The notes under the pieces: generated by a model
What the model saw: only the letters and a program-made list of their open reading frames with translations
What the model was told of the DNA's origin: nothing
Databases searched by the model: none
Part shown: in pieces, positions 36,401 to 47,658 of the stretch
Layout: each line of letters opens with the position of its first letter
Position numbering within the stretch: the first letter of the stretch is position 1
Origin: Fusarium oxysporum f. sp. lycopersici 4287
Taxonomy: Eukaryota; Ascomycota; Sordariomycetes; Hypocreales; Nectriaceae
Length of the DNA stretch: 64,000 nucleotides
Direction: 5' to 3'
Assembly (NCBI RefSeq): GCF_000149955.1
Contig: NC_030990.1
Coordinates: 3,399,482 to 3,463,481 of the forward strand
Program-made: the position numbers and the translations under genes

Positions 36401-38115
36401 CCTTCCTTTACCTGCAAGATGCGTGCGACAGTTTCCTCATCACCTCGCCCCGCAGCCTGTCGAAGTGTCTTGTCGTCGAGGGGCATATACAGTAGATCGT
36501 TTCTCGTCTTTGTTGCGCGTACAGTTCCTGTTCTTCGACTTGTTCCGGAATTTGTAGCGGGCGAATGGCGTGGGCTATCTGGCGCATGCGAGTCCCTCGT
36601 ATCTTGATCTTGGTGGGAGTGATGTTCTTCTGAGGTGCGCCTCCGATCTCCTGCTCGCTTCCTTGCAGCCATGAGTGCGGCTCGAATCTCCTCGGCGTTG
36701 TCTGTTTCGTCGCTCACCCGGTCGATTGGCTCTTCCCCGTTCACATTGGCCTTTCTAGGATTAACGCCTGCGTCTAGTAATAACTTGACAACGCCCAGGT
36801 GGCCGTTGTCGACCGCATCGAGAAGTGGTGTGTCCTTGTCGTAGTTGACACAATCCAAATTGCATCCAGCATCGATCAGAAGTTTGACGATGTCTTCGCA
36901 TCCATTAATTGCTGCAATCTGAAGAGGTGTGTTTCCCGCGTAGTCGGCTACGTTCAGATCCTCAGGCCTCTCGGTAAGGCGTGTCTTGGCCCCCTCGTAC
37001 TCTCCTCGAGCGCAGGCGCGAGCGAGTAATGTCTGACCGTGGGCATCGAGATGCTTCTTATGAGGAGCCATCCTTGCAGGGGAGGCATTTGTGTCGGCGG
37101 CAGGCGTTGCCAGGTTACGTAGTTTAGAACTGCGAGGATGAGGACTGCCACTTGCTGATGAGTCGTCAGAGTGATAGTCAGTGGCGTGCAACGGAGGAGG
37201 CAGTCGCCTCTTCTTGTGGCCGAGGCCGTTGGAGGAGTAGGCAGGTAACTGGGAGGATGCACTCCTTCGGTGAGATCGAGCCTGTGGTGAAATGGAACGG
37301 TTCTGTGAATCATGGTGTGACTTTGCTGAGAGAGGCTTGTGCTCCTTCTGCGGGCGACCTGAATCGATGCTGGCGCTGGTTGTTCGTTGCCGCCTAACCT
37401 TGCGGCTCTCGCCTTCGTCGTCGGACTCAACTTTGAGACTCTTGCGCTTATGTGATGCTGTGTTTTCACCCGATTTCAATTTCTCGCGAATGGACTTGGC
37501 AGGTCGGGGATGAGAATGTTCAGAGTCGGAAGATGAATGCGTGTCATCTGCAAATCGGCGACGCTGCTGCTGCCGGTGATGAGGTGGAGATGCTGGTGCA
37601 GAGCTCAAGCCACTGGAAGCAGCCGCATCTTTACCCCGTGACAGTTTCTCGCGTTCGATGTGGGCCGACGAAATGCGCTTCTTCTTGACAGGATCACCGC
37701 GAGCGTGAATTGACGGTGAACTCTTTTCAAGTTCTGGACGATAACCAGCAGCCTTGATTGAAGATTTGGGTGCGTCGCCATCGTTATCACCATCGGCATC
37801 ACCGTCGCTTCTGTCCTCCTGTCTTACCTTCCGAGCCTTTGACGGGGAATGGCCATCCTTGCCAGGCAATACGATGGTTTCGGCGTCTGAATCGCGATCT
37901 TCCAACGCATCTTGGTCAACAGCAGATGAAGAATTCGCATTCCGTCGTGCGTCCTTGTCCTTGTCCTTTTCCCTCTCCTTGTCAACGGGCTCAGAAGGCT
38001 TGGGGCTTACTGGCGGCGGAGTCGACTTTGAAGTATCAGGCTTTGAGTCAGGCCGCTGAGGTGAGTCGCCAGCAGGCCTCGTCTGGTCGGACTGGGCAGC
38101 ATTCTGCGCATCCAT
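33410..38115 (-). CDS. Hos4-like ankyrin-repeat protein (putative Set3 histone deacetylase complex subunit)
   Basis: Exons 38115-34296, 34245-34019 and 33964-33410, 1533 aa, phase kept. The donor at 34295 is GTAAGT, chosen over an overlapping GTGTAA because only it gives LSRYTAWERAPV. Seen: ~350 disordered Ser/Lys/Arg/Asp-rich residues; ankyrin repeats at ~360-475 (DAHGQTLLARACARGEYEG, GNTPLQIAAINGCEDIVKLL, DTPLLDAVDNGHLGVVKLLL). A second repeat set sits at ~540-655 (DKTLRQAAGRGDEETVARIL). After a disordered basic region comes an almost pure Lys/Glu/Arg coiled coil (~1005-1205), then a conserved C-terminal block beginning LPPLLRWLDTCPNPKLP. The combination of internal ankyrin repeats and this C-terminal domain matches filamentous-fungal Hos4 relatives. 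Complex membership is inferred from yeast Hos4. Confidence 0.82.
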
Positions 38116-39683
38116 GACATTTACCTGCGAGGACGACTAGCGACTACCACCATTCTGGTGATGATGGTATAGACAAAAGTTGACGGGGCGATGAACTCGC
38201 GCTGGCGTTGATGCCTATGAACTTGGCCAAGAGGAAAAGCAACGGTCGGGCGCGAGAAAGACGAGAACCAAAGAGGCGAATACGAGCGCAGTCAATCAGC
38301 AGAGGCGATATGGGGGCAAAAAAAAAAAAAAAAAACAAGGCTACGCGAAAAGGCGAAGGATTGATTCGTGAGGAGCAATTTGGAATATCTAGAAATCGGG
38401 CGGTCGGAGGGGTTTAGCAATAGAATATGGTAGGTAGGTGAGTAAAGGTGAAGAAGAAGGAGAGCGAGTGAGTGAGTGAGTGGTTGGTTTCGGATTGGAG
38501 ATAGAATTGGGATTGGGAGTGGAGGCTCAGCTCAGGTTGGTTAGATTAAGCCCGGTTGAGTTTAAGTCCAATAGAAGTTGAGTTAGGTATCCGTCGATTT
38601 AGAAGCGGAGATCGATAATTGTAGGCACCTAGCCTGGGCTGAGTCTGACCGGAAAGCCTGTTTATGGGGATAGTTACAGTGTAATAATGGTGGTTTTGGG
38701 AGAACGATGATGGACCACGACGTCTATGGGCGGGCCTTTTACCCAAATTGAGATTGAAACGGGACGGGAGGATGAGTGCGAAGTGAAAGAGAAGAGTGGA
38801 AGAATTGGAAACTCCAAAGCAAATGCCCGAGCAAGGCTCCCGGTCTCAAAGATGAAACATGATTGGCTGGGTCTCATTTCGTACTGTCTTTTAGTCTTGT
38901 CCGGTCAGACATAAAGACCCAGACCGCAATTTGAACTAGCACAGCCAAAAAGAAACGATTGGCTTTATTTAATTTGAACATGACAGAAAATAGATGCGCT
39001 TTTCTTTTGGACCGTGTGACATGTATATTGAGTCCGTGCGTAGTGTAATAAGAAGTAACTCTCTTGTTCTCTCACGTTAAGGACATAGGTACCTAAGTTA
39101 AAAGGTACAGTATCCGTACTTGTGCCATCATCTTTCATGCAATTAACCATCCACTATCCGTAAAGGCAAGGAACCCCAAAGTAGGCACCCATTTTAGTTT
39201 AGCTCATCCCCCCCTGCGGCAAGGAACTCCAAGATGACACCTTGATACGATTGACTTACCAGTAAGGACTTATAACAATCAGCTTGTTGAATCAGTAGCG
39301 CATAATGTTCAATCCCTCCTCATAATTTGATTCGCTCGAACTTGATTGCTTGGGATATAGATTCCTATGTTTTACTTATGCTACCTACCTTAGTGCTATA
39401 CCTCTGGGCAGTCAATAATTCGTAGATATTCAAGGTTCTGTGTATGGAGACTTTACTGGAGCTAGGCTTAGTTTCATCAGTCCCTTTGCCCCATATTTAA
39501 CTGTACCAGGATCTCCACCGTCTCTGCCTGGATACTCCAAGGAACTTCAACCACTAACAATTCCCTCTCTCGCTGATCTTCGCCCTAGCACAACATCAAA
39601 CCCTCGACGTGTGGAATCACAGCTTGTCAAAGTCAAAGAATCGCGCCTGACCTTTTATGTGCTGTAATAACAAGAAGATCGTG
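38116..39683. promoter_or_regulatory. divergent intergenic region, Hos4-like / ALKBH6
   Basis: 1.57 kb between two outward-facing genes; holds both promoters. Contains an 18-A tract (38318-38335) about 200 bp upstream of the Hos4-like start and GAGTGAGTGAGTGAGTG near 38464-38480. Confidence 0.5.
38318..38335. repeat. poly(A) tract, 18 nt
   Basis: Eighteen consecutive A on the plus strand (T on the strand of the Hos4-like gene), within that gene's upstream region. Such tracts can act as nucleosome-excluding poly(dA:dT) promoter elements; the length is also prone to sequencing error. Confidence 0.85.
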
Positions 39684-40792
39684 ATGGATTCATCAAGTTC
39701 TGCCTTACCAAGCACGGATAAAGACGATGTCTTACTACCTCCTTCGCTGGAACACGCCAGAATTAATACTCTACCTCAGACGGCGTACTATATTCCTAAC
39801 TTCATAACCGAGCAAGAAGAGCAGAACATTCTGGACAAGGTTTGTATTCAGCAATACAAATAATAGCCGATCACAACTCAACCATCTCTAGATATCAAGC
39901 GCTCCCAACCAAGGTGGAAACAGCTTACAAAACGGGCGTCTTCAGACCTGGCCTTCAGAGCTTCGTCAACAACAAACTCCTTGAAGCTCCCCTCCCTCCC
40001 TGGGTTCAAGACCCAGTCATATCCCGTCTGCTCTCGATACCATCCCAGGACTCCTCAGCAGCGAAAATATTCGAAAGAAGNNNNNNNNNNNNNNNNNNNN
40101 NNNNNNNNNNNNNNNNNNNNNNNNNNNNNNNNNNNNNNNNNNNNNNNNNNNNNNNNNNNNNNNNNNNNNNNNNNNNNNNNNNNNNNNNNNNNNNNNNNNN
40201 NNNNNNNNNNNNNNNNNNNNNNNNNNNNNNNNNNNNNNNNNNNNNNNNNNNNNNNNNNNNNNNNNNNNNNNNNNNNNNNNNNNNNNNNNNNNNNNNNNNN
40301 NNNNNNNNNNNNNNNNNNNNNNNNNNNNNNNNNNNNNNNNNNNNNNNNNNNNNNNNNNNNNNNNNNNAAGTTGAGTATTCATCAAGTGATACACCCTCTT
40401 TTCTCTTTCGTACTTATATTATACAGGATGGCGCGGCATACTGGCCAGTTGTGGCCACCGTCAGCCTTGGAGCCAGCCTATGCCTGAACCTGCATCGCAG
40501 CAAGGAGGACGGCGCTCTTGATCCCGAACCTGCTTGGAGGATCCTCCAAGAACCCCGTAGTTTACTCGTCACAACTGACGAGCTATATACCGAATATCTC
40601 CATGGGATTGCTGATATCGAAGAGGATGCTGACTTGAGTGCCGAAACTGTTGCCAACTGGGATCTTCTCCGTTCTCCCGGTGTATACGCCAATGGTCGGA
40701 ATATCCGTCAAACTCGCACAAGCCTGACGTATCGAGATGTTCTTCAGGTATCAAAAGTCGCGAACAAGCTTGGCATCTTCCTCAAACGATGA
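39684..40792 (+). CDS. ALKBH6-type 2-oxoglutarate/Fe(II) dioxygenase, with assembly gap and three frame breaks
   Basis: AlkB-family oxygenase; the human ALKBH6 substrate is still debated. Exon 1 is 39684-39839 (PQTAYYIPNFITEQEEQNIL). Exon 2 starts at 39892 and runs into Ns at 40081. The last traced exon is 40427-40792, starting DGAAYWPVVATVSLGASLCLNL. The D beginning that exon is probably the Asp of the HxD iron motif, whose His would lie in the gap. YLHGI carries the likely distal His ligand and RTSLTYRDV the 2-oxoglutarate Arg. Exon 2 needs three single-base changes to read the family sequence SAPK-PRWKQLTKR-RLQTWPSEL-VNNKLLEAPLPPW: one A short at 39907-39908, one G extra at 39934-39936, one T extra near 39962. 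All are homopolymers close to the gap, so error is more likely than pseudogenisation. The stop lies 23 bp from the facing gene's stop. Confidence 0.85.
40081..40367. other. assembly gap (287 N)
   Basis: Run of 287 undetermined bases inside the ALKBH6-like gene, removing the centre of the oxygenase fold. Confidence 0.97.
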
Positions 40793-40815
40793 AAGATTCA
40801 GGTGTGACTAGAAAG

Positions 40816-41830
40816 CTAGTAGACAGGTGGGATCATGATCCATCGATCAGCTACCTTGTCTGAGCCGAACTTGTTCTCATACCATGCTTTTGTGCCCTTT
40901 GCCGTAGCGCCCAGGTTCACGGCCACAAACGCCACAGCAGTCAGGATACTCTTGTTGAATAGCTCGCCTGGAGGCGCAGCGATCCAGGCAATTGCAAGGT
41001 ACAGAATGCACTCGGCAGTATAGTGGGGGCAGACGAGGTATTTGAACCACCCTTCCGTTGGAAGTGTGTACTTCTTGAGGCTGGCCAGATGTCTGTGGCA
41101 TTGATTTTGCTTGAAGTATGCAACGAAATAGAATAAAACAGCCGATAGCAACCTCCGTGGGATTTTAAGGGGCTGGTTAGGAGAATCCCAACATGACAAA
41201 ATTGCACCTATAACTTGTCAGTGTCTCTGGTGACCAACTGTGACAGGTTTGTAGCGTACTGGAACCCTCGATCCAGACAGCGAGGCTTATAACGGCATAG
41301 AATGCAGCACCAAGTGCCCAATGAATGAACCACATAGGTGACGAGCCTGGCTTGAATACAAACAAACTCTCATATAACCGCCTTGAACCCTGCAACGCCA
41401 TGAGCAGCCATGCGATATAAATTTGCTCTAGGCTCATCGATGATCTGCCAGCCCTGTCCTGCCACGTAGCAATAATCCTCAACACCGATCCCCTCGTTAA
41501 ATATTGCCAGGCCCAAAAGCCTGACAGAGATACTGAGGTGATGTAGAAGTGCAAAAACCACGAGTGAGGCACTTGCCCATATTCCGTTAGGTTTTTCAAG
41601 AACGATCTCAATCCTGCGAAGCTTTGCTTCTCATCGTCTTCTTTCTTGTTCCTGGACTTGCCGTCTTTAGGTCTTCGAGGACCATAGTCCATCATAGCCC
41701 TACGGACATCTCGAGGGAGAACCTGTAGAGCTAAAACGAGAGCGGCAGAAAGTGTGAAGAAACTCTGGCACCATTGAGCTGGAGATAAATCTGACGCCAA
41801 ATCTGCCACTTTATTCAGAATCTCCTCCAT
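40816..41830 (-). CDS. polyprenol reductase, DFG10/SRD5A3 type
   Basis: ER membrane enzyme of the steroid 5-alpha-reductase family that takes part in making dolichol for N-glycosylation. Exons 41830-41208 and 41152-40816, 319 aa. The splice was chosen because GTGCAA..CTAAC..GGAG gives SYR-LLSAVLFYFVAYFKQNQ in phase; using the nearer CAG gives a wrong frame. Seen: several hydrophobic helices (for example FYITSVSLSGFWAWQYL), and the family C-terminal block CHRHLASLKKYTLPTEGWF followed by VCPHYTAECILYLAIAW, with the ending WIMIPPVY. HYTAE is the region bearing catalytic/NADPH-linked residues in this family. No frame damage. Convergent with the ALKBH6-like gene only 23 bp away, so the transcripts must overlap or terminate very tightly. 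Confidence 0.88.
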
Positions 41831-42858
41831 TACCTTCGGTAGTATTTTCAGGTCGCCGATGTTTTTGATCTATAAGGACAAGGTGAGGTTCTTCAAAACA
41901 CGTTCGTTGGCTATTGGCTACCTTTACCTTATCAAACGCGTGTTTTGTACAGTATCAACTTCTCTTTTATATACATTTTACACTGTGCATCGATCTCATG
42001 TTGGATATACCTACTTACCTTAAGTAAGGCAGTTCTCGTTATTGTTACAGTACTATATATTAAAAACTGTATATCGAAGCCATATTATGAATTAATATGT
42101 CAATGGTTGGTTAATTCCCAGTTTAGATTATGCTCTGATCTTTGGTCTCTGAGCTGAGATTGAACGTTCGTACAGTTTTTAATAGTTATGTCGGCACTGG
42201 ATGCAATCATTGTCCAACCAAGAGGGGCTTCTTGTTTCCGAGGCCATACAGAGCAACGCATCTGTTTTCAATGATACAGTTTCTGTCAACTTAGTATGAT
42301 ACCAAAGTTAAGCGGACCTCAGAAATTGTTACAGCTTACCCTAGAGAGACGAACTCTGAGCGTCGTAGGCTTAGGTGGATATCTACACCGTATTGGTGAA
42401 AACATTATATTGGACAGCATTTTATCTTTGAAACAATGCCATAAATCGAAGGAAGGGAGTGTTATAAGTTACTCCTGACATCCTGTCGTATACCCAAAGG
42501 ACACTTATCCACTCCAGCAACTTATTGCAAAAATAAACTCTTTATTCAAATATATTGCCTCTCGAAGCTTGTGACAATGGGGATGCGGAACACAGACAAA
42601 GAATTTTGCTGAGAGTTATGATCAAGTTCACGAAGTAAGGAGAAGAGAAGGAGTTGGCTTATCAAAACAAAGCAGCTTCTGTTTAGCGAACGATAGTCTA
42701 ACCAATAAAACAATAACCAAGCGAGTGTATGTGAAAATAGTAGTAAACACCAAACCGAAAAGTACAACCCAGATCTCCCATCCTATGCTCGAACCCAAAC
42801 ACGGCCACCGCTTTTGACCACCGATCTCCGAAACTCCAGATCACTGAGCGAACATCCT
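41831..42858. other. intergenic, DFG10-like promoter and WSC gene 3' region
   Basis: 1.03 kb, AT-rich around 41950-42110; no gene recognised. Confidence 0.5.
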
Positions 42859-44929
42859 TTACAGACCAGTGCCGAAGTTCTGGCAGCGGCTGCTGAAATT
42901 GACATTGGCGTTCTCCCAGAGACAGTCAGCATACTGGATGGAGCACTTGTTCTGAGCGCTCTGCCACTGGTCGTTACCGAATAGGTTGAAGAAGCGAGGC
43001 TCAATACCAGACTTCTCGAGGGCGCGCTTGTGGAAGTGGGAGTGAGATCGCTTGTCGAAGTAGTTGCTGCTATCACTGCGAGTGTTAAGCTTCTTGCAGC
43101 TCTGGACATAGGTACCGACACAAGCGTTGTACTGAGCCTTGCAGGCGTCGGCACAAGCGCTGGACTGCTGGTTGCGGCGATAAGAAGAGCAAGAATTGGA
43201 GTTGGTATTGGTGTAAAGCTTGAAGGGGTTCTGAGAAAAGTCGCCCTTCAAGTCGTTACAGGCAACAAGAGGCAGCTCAATACCACCGACAGGGTTGCCG
43301 GGACCGTAGCCCCAGATGTTGGAGCTGGGCTGCTGGCAAATGTTGGTGGGCTGAGGAGCACAAGAGGTGGCAGCAGCAGAAGAAGTGGTTGAAGTGCTGG
43401 TGACGGCGCAGGGATAGACGCTGGTGGTAGTCGAGGCACTGTTTCCGCCAGTGGGAGCGTTGTTCTTGATGCAGCCAAGCTTGTTGCAGCTACGACCACG
43501 GGAGCAAGAAGAAGCACAGTAGCCCTGGACACCATCACACCACTTAGAGAAGTCGAAGCAGTTCAGAGCGCCGGGCCAGCCAGCGTTCTGGAAGCAAGCA
43601 GCAATGTTCTTGGCGCAGTTGTTGTAAGCGGTCTGACAACTGTTTTGATCCTGGAAGTCAGGGACAGACGGAGCACACCAGTTACCACACTTGTACTCGC
43701 AGGTGTTGGGCACAACAACGGTAGAAGTACACATAGCAGGACCAGTAGTGGTGCTGCAGGAAGTAGTGGTTGTAGCGGAAGGCTTGTTGGTGGTAGACTG
43801 GCCATTGCCGTTGGTGGAAGAAGGGTTGGAGGGGCCAGGAGGGTTGTTGGTAGTGGAAGAAGGGCCAGAGGGACCAGAAGGACCAGAAGGACCAGAGGGA
43901 CCAGAAGGCCCAGAAGGCTGACCCGTGGTAGAAGACTGTCCATTTCCAGTAGTGCTGGTCAGAGTGCTCAAGGTTGTGGAAGAGCTGGTGACAACCGATC
44001 TGGAGCTGGAGACCGAGCTGGTAGTGGAGGAGCTAACGACAGAACTGGTGCTTGAAGAGCTGGAAGTAGCAACACTTGAGGTAGTAGCGGAAGTGGTAGA
44101 GGTAGATGACCAGAGAGAAACGGAAGCCGAGGCAGAGGCAGAGTTGCTGGGCTTCCAGCCACATGGCTGAAGAGAAAGCAGATCCTCAGCGACGTAGACA
44201 CTCAAACGACTAGGTCCACCGCAAAGGAGGGTCTTGTCACCGTTGCAAGGAACGTTGCAGTCACCAACATCTGCCTTGACAGTGTCATTGGCCAGGACGT
44301 TACCGCAGTAGCATTCACCACCATATTCAAGACCAGCAAAAGGGAAGCCCTGGTCAGCGCAGGCAGTCAAGCAACTGGTGGGGGTCATCTGAGAACCATC
44401 AATATCCATCGGCCAGGTCAGAGCGCGGCCCTTGGAGGAGTTGTCAGTGTAGCAACCGTTGGGCTTATAACCGGCGATAGACTGGACAGTTCCCTGAAGT
44501 TGAGTAACAACTCCTCCAAGGTTGGTGAGCTTGAAAGTGGGATCCTGCCAGATGGAGAAGGCATTGTCACTACCGCAAGTTTCGGTTTTATCACCAGTGC
44601 AGGGATAGTTGCACTGGCTATCAGGAAGCTGAATGCCACCAACGGTGGAACCGCAGTAACAGACACCATAGTACTTGAGACCAGCATATCCGGAAGCCGT
44701 TACCCTTGCACTCGGCAACACACTTCTCGACAGTCATGTTGTACTGGTTCTGACCGGAGCGGTAGATGAGTGCACCACCCATATGGCCCTCAACGCCATC
44801 CATGTAACATCCAGATGAAACATAGGGCTGGAAAGGGTCAAGACAAGGCGGGTAGTCAATGTGGGTGGCCTGGGCAATGCCAGCCAAGGCGATAGTCGCA
44901 CCAACGACAATGGTTCTAAGAGAGAACAT
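42859..44929 (-). CDS. secreted two-WSC-domain cell-wall protein, one frame break
   Basis: Start at ATG 44929 with a clear signal peptide (MFSLRTIVVGATIALAGIAQA). Two WSC carbohydrate-binding domains follow: ~28-125 (SSGCYMDGVEG, YYGVCYCGST, CTGDKTETCGS) and ~145-240 (PNGCYTDNSSKGRA, GGECYCGNVL, CNGDKTLLCGG). Then comes a long Ser/Thr-rich, probably O-glycosylated stretch with six tandem Gly-Pro-Ser triplets. Two Cys-rich segments end the protein (VPNTCEYKCGNWCAPS; NKCSIQYADCLWENANVNFS). No transmembrane or GPI signal, so it is secreted or wall-bound rather than a Wsc1-type sensor. At 44690-44693 (CCGG) there is one base too many: the text needs GFRYAGLKYYGVC, but the upstream frame gives GFRICWSQ. 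No intron can bridge this. About 690 aa if repaired. Confidence 0.85.
43861..43916. repeat. tandem GGACCAGAA-type repeat encoding Gly-Pro-Ser
   Basis: Six near-identical 9-bp units inside the WSC gene, giving collagen-like Gly-Pro-Ser triplets on the minus strand. A repeat of this kind can vary in copy number. Confidence 0.85.
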
Positions 44930-47658
44930 GATTTTGTTGTTGTTATCAAATGAGAGGATAGAAAGTTGCAAATAGCTGTCGAGGTTGTTGTAAGTGATAT
45001 CGTGTATCCGGTGCCTCAGTGACGTTGCAAGCAGTCTTGGTGTTTAAAGAGAGTGGTGCCCCAGGGCAAGTAAAAGAAAGAATGCGATCCGAAGAAGAGA
45101 GTGTGAGAGTAAGCTGATTGCTTGAGAAGCTGCTGTTGGATGATGAGAAAAGACTGTTTATGGTACGGGGGATTCGAGGATATTTATCCTTTGCGATTAT
45201 TCCATGACTACTAAGGCAAATCTCCTCGCCTCTCGATCAACTTAACGAACTCAGTCATGTCAGCCATAGACTCAGGAACCGGAAGCCCCGTGCTCATCCA
45301 CAATGCCACAAATCTACTGAATAACATCATGATGCAAAAGACGCCAGTGAACACCGATGAGCTCGTGGCACAACAAGAACAACCCTTCCCAAAGCGGGAG
45401 TCATAGACAGACGCCACTAAGCGCCTAACACACGCCAAACTCGAAGGTAGTATCAATCGGCCAGTTCTACTAAGGACGAGACTATCCAAAACAGCTCAGC
45501 CGGGTAAGCTCCTCTCTTGCTAATTCGGGCGTAGATCGCGAAGTGGACGAGTTGAGTTCCTTATAGTGGCTTGATCTGTTAAGTCTAGTCGGCAGAGTGA
45601 GAGACGAAGAGGCGCGGGAGGCCGATTTTACGACAGTCATTCGAGCGTAACAGACTTCAGAGGTGAATCTTGATGCACGTGGAGACGCCAAGGGCCCAGA
45701 CGTGACCGATGGCGGTCGGCTCTCGGAATGGATTCGGAGGCGTTTTTAGGGGCCTGTAGCTCTCCCACCTGTTCCTGCAGCTTCTGATGCAGGTACAATA
45801 GGTCCTAGTTAAAGAGTCAGGAACGAGGCGAGGCCGAGGCATGGCCCACTCATATCGCCTGTGACCATGATGTTGATACAGATCCAAAATTGTCACACCC
45901 TCGTGACATGTTAATCTTGAGTGATAGAACACGTAGAGTCTAACATAAAGAAAGCAGGAGCAGAAGCGACTTGCCAGAGTCTCCAAGTGAATGTGTCTGG
46001 AGAAGATTCTAGTTGGTCCCTGCAAGAGATCTCCATCCTCCAAACCAGATAAACTGGATCTACAACAAGGTCATATTCCAAATCCCCCAATAAAGCTTTG
46101 CCTTTCGATCGGATCCACGATGGAGTAGAAACACCATAATAGCGGTATCGTGGCTCTGGCCCAGCATACCTGTGGCTAGCTGGCTCTCCATGTGGATTCA
46201 GCACTTGCTGGTGTTGTGTTGGTCGACCTCTTCAACGCTACTAGCCTTTGCTACGTCAAGCCGCAATTGAATCCTAATTCATTTCTCATTGCCAGAAGAT
46301 CCATGCCGTGAGGATCTAGATGGCTGAGGTCCGGTCTGGTCGTCCTCTTTGATCGCCGGATTTGGTCAAGGTTGAAGGATATCGAACAACTCTAGTTTGG
46401 CAGCTTCTGGGGACGATCTTGTTTAGTCGTTCAGCCACGAGAGGGCCGGACATGCCATCAATTTTCCAGTTATTCCAGTTATGGAGAAAAGCAGAAAGAA
46501 AAAATTATTTGGTGTCTGGTGTCGTACAAAAAAACTTGTCGTCAATGGTAAAGTTGAAGTTCGTTGCTTTCGGTACTAGTTCGTTTGCACGTGATCATCA
46601 CTGACATGACTAGACTACAGGCATCATCAACCAACAACAAGGGTGACAAACGCAGAACCCAGCACATTAAAACTGCAAATAAGAGTGTTTGAGAGTTTGG
46701 ATGATAAGGTTGGGTTAGCATTGAAATCCAACGCTGCCGGAATTCTTGAGTCTATTCGATCACACCCATCACTCGTGATGATCATTCGAGTGTCTTCCAT
46801 AGGCAAACAGTCTGACGCCTCACGAGAGCACCACTACCATCTGCACCTCGTATAAACTTTGCTGATCACGTTCAAACCAAGTCCCCATCAGTGAAACTCC
46901 TGACCTGTTAGAGAAGACTGGTCTCGAATCTGGCATTACAGTTTCAGAACGAACCGTTGGGATTTACTAAACGATCCCGACGATCCAGGAACCAAACTCA
47001 GTTTGAGACTCAGTCATTCGTTTGGATAAGAGCGGATATTCAATCTCACCGATCGATGACATTTCATGACTTTATAAACATACTCATATCATGTTTCTGT
47101 TGCGAGCAAGTCCTTCTAGTCCTAATCGTCTAACCTAATCCTGCCCTCTTAGGCAATAGATGCCCCCTCAACTGACTCGTGAATAGAGCATGTATATTTC
47201 ATAACGGACTTTTCAAGCCTACAAAAATCGGCATGAAGTGATAGACTGCTATATGACGAGACAGTGACTCACTGGGCAGGGCAGAAGGTCGTCTGCTACG
47301 CTAGTTAACTTTTCAAACTTGACAGTCACGTTGACCATCGATAAAATTTGTCCAGGTACGAGGAATGCGGACTAATAAACAACAGGTCTAGAAAGGCTGT
47401 GGCACTAGATTGCTTGTTCAAGTTGTAAGAAGTCATCATTCGTCTACCTCATGATCTATCCTGTCCCTTAGATAACCAATGAGCTTGACTGCTGAGAAAA
47501 CGGTTGTAACATGGTGCTCGTGTGCGCTTAGTCTTGAATTGATTCATACTACTACTACTTTTCCTTCCATGCTACGGAGAACAAGAAACCAAATCCTGAA
47601 CGCCTGAATCGCAAACTATGCATGCCCAATTGCGATCTCTCTCCCCTGTCTGCATCGC
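44930..47658. other. 2.7-kb intergenic, WSC promoter to eIF3a 3' end
   Basis: Holds the WSC promoter (AT-rich GGATATTTATCC near 45178-45189, a possible TATA element ~250 bp from the start codon) and the eIF3a 3' UTR. The minus-strand frames at 45657-46204 have no ATG start in the better frame and no recognisable domain, so no gene is called. Confidence 0.5.

Noticed and set aside
43861..43916. Regular spaced repeats as a possible CRISPR array
   Set aside because: Nine-base contiguous units within a eukaryotic coding exon; no spacers.
45657..46204. Possible gene between WSC and eIF3a on the minus strand
   Set aside because: The more protein-like frame starts only from GTG, has no domain, and no splice structure extends it.
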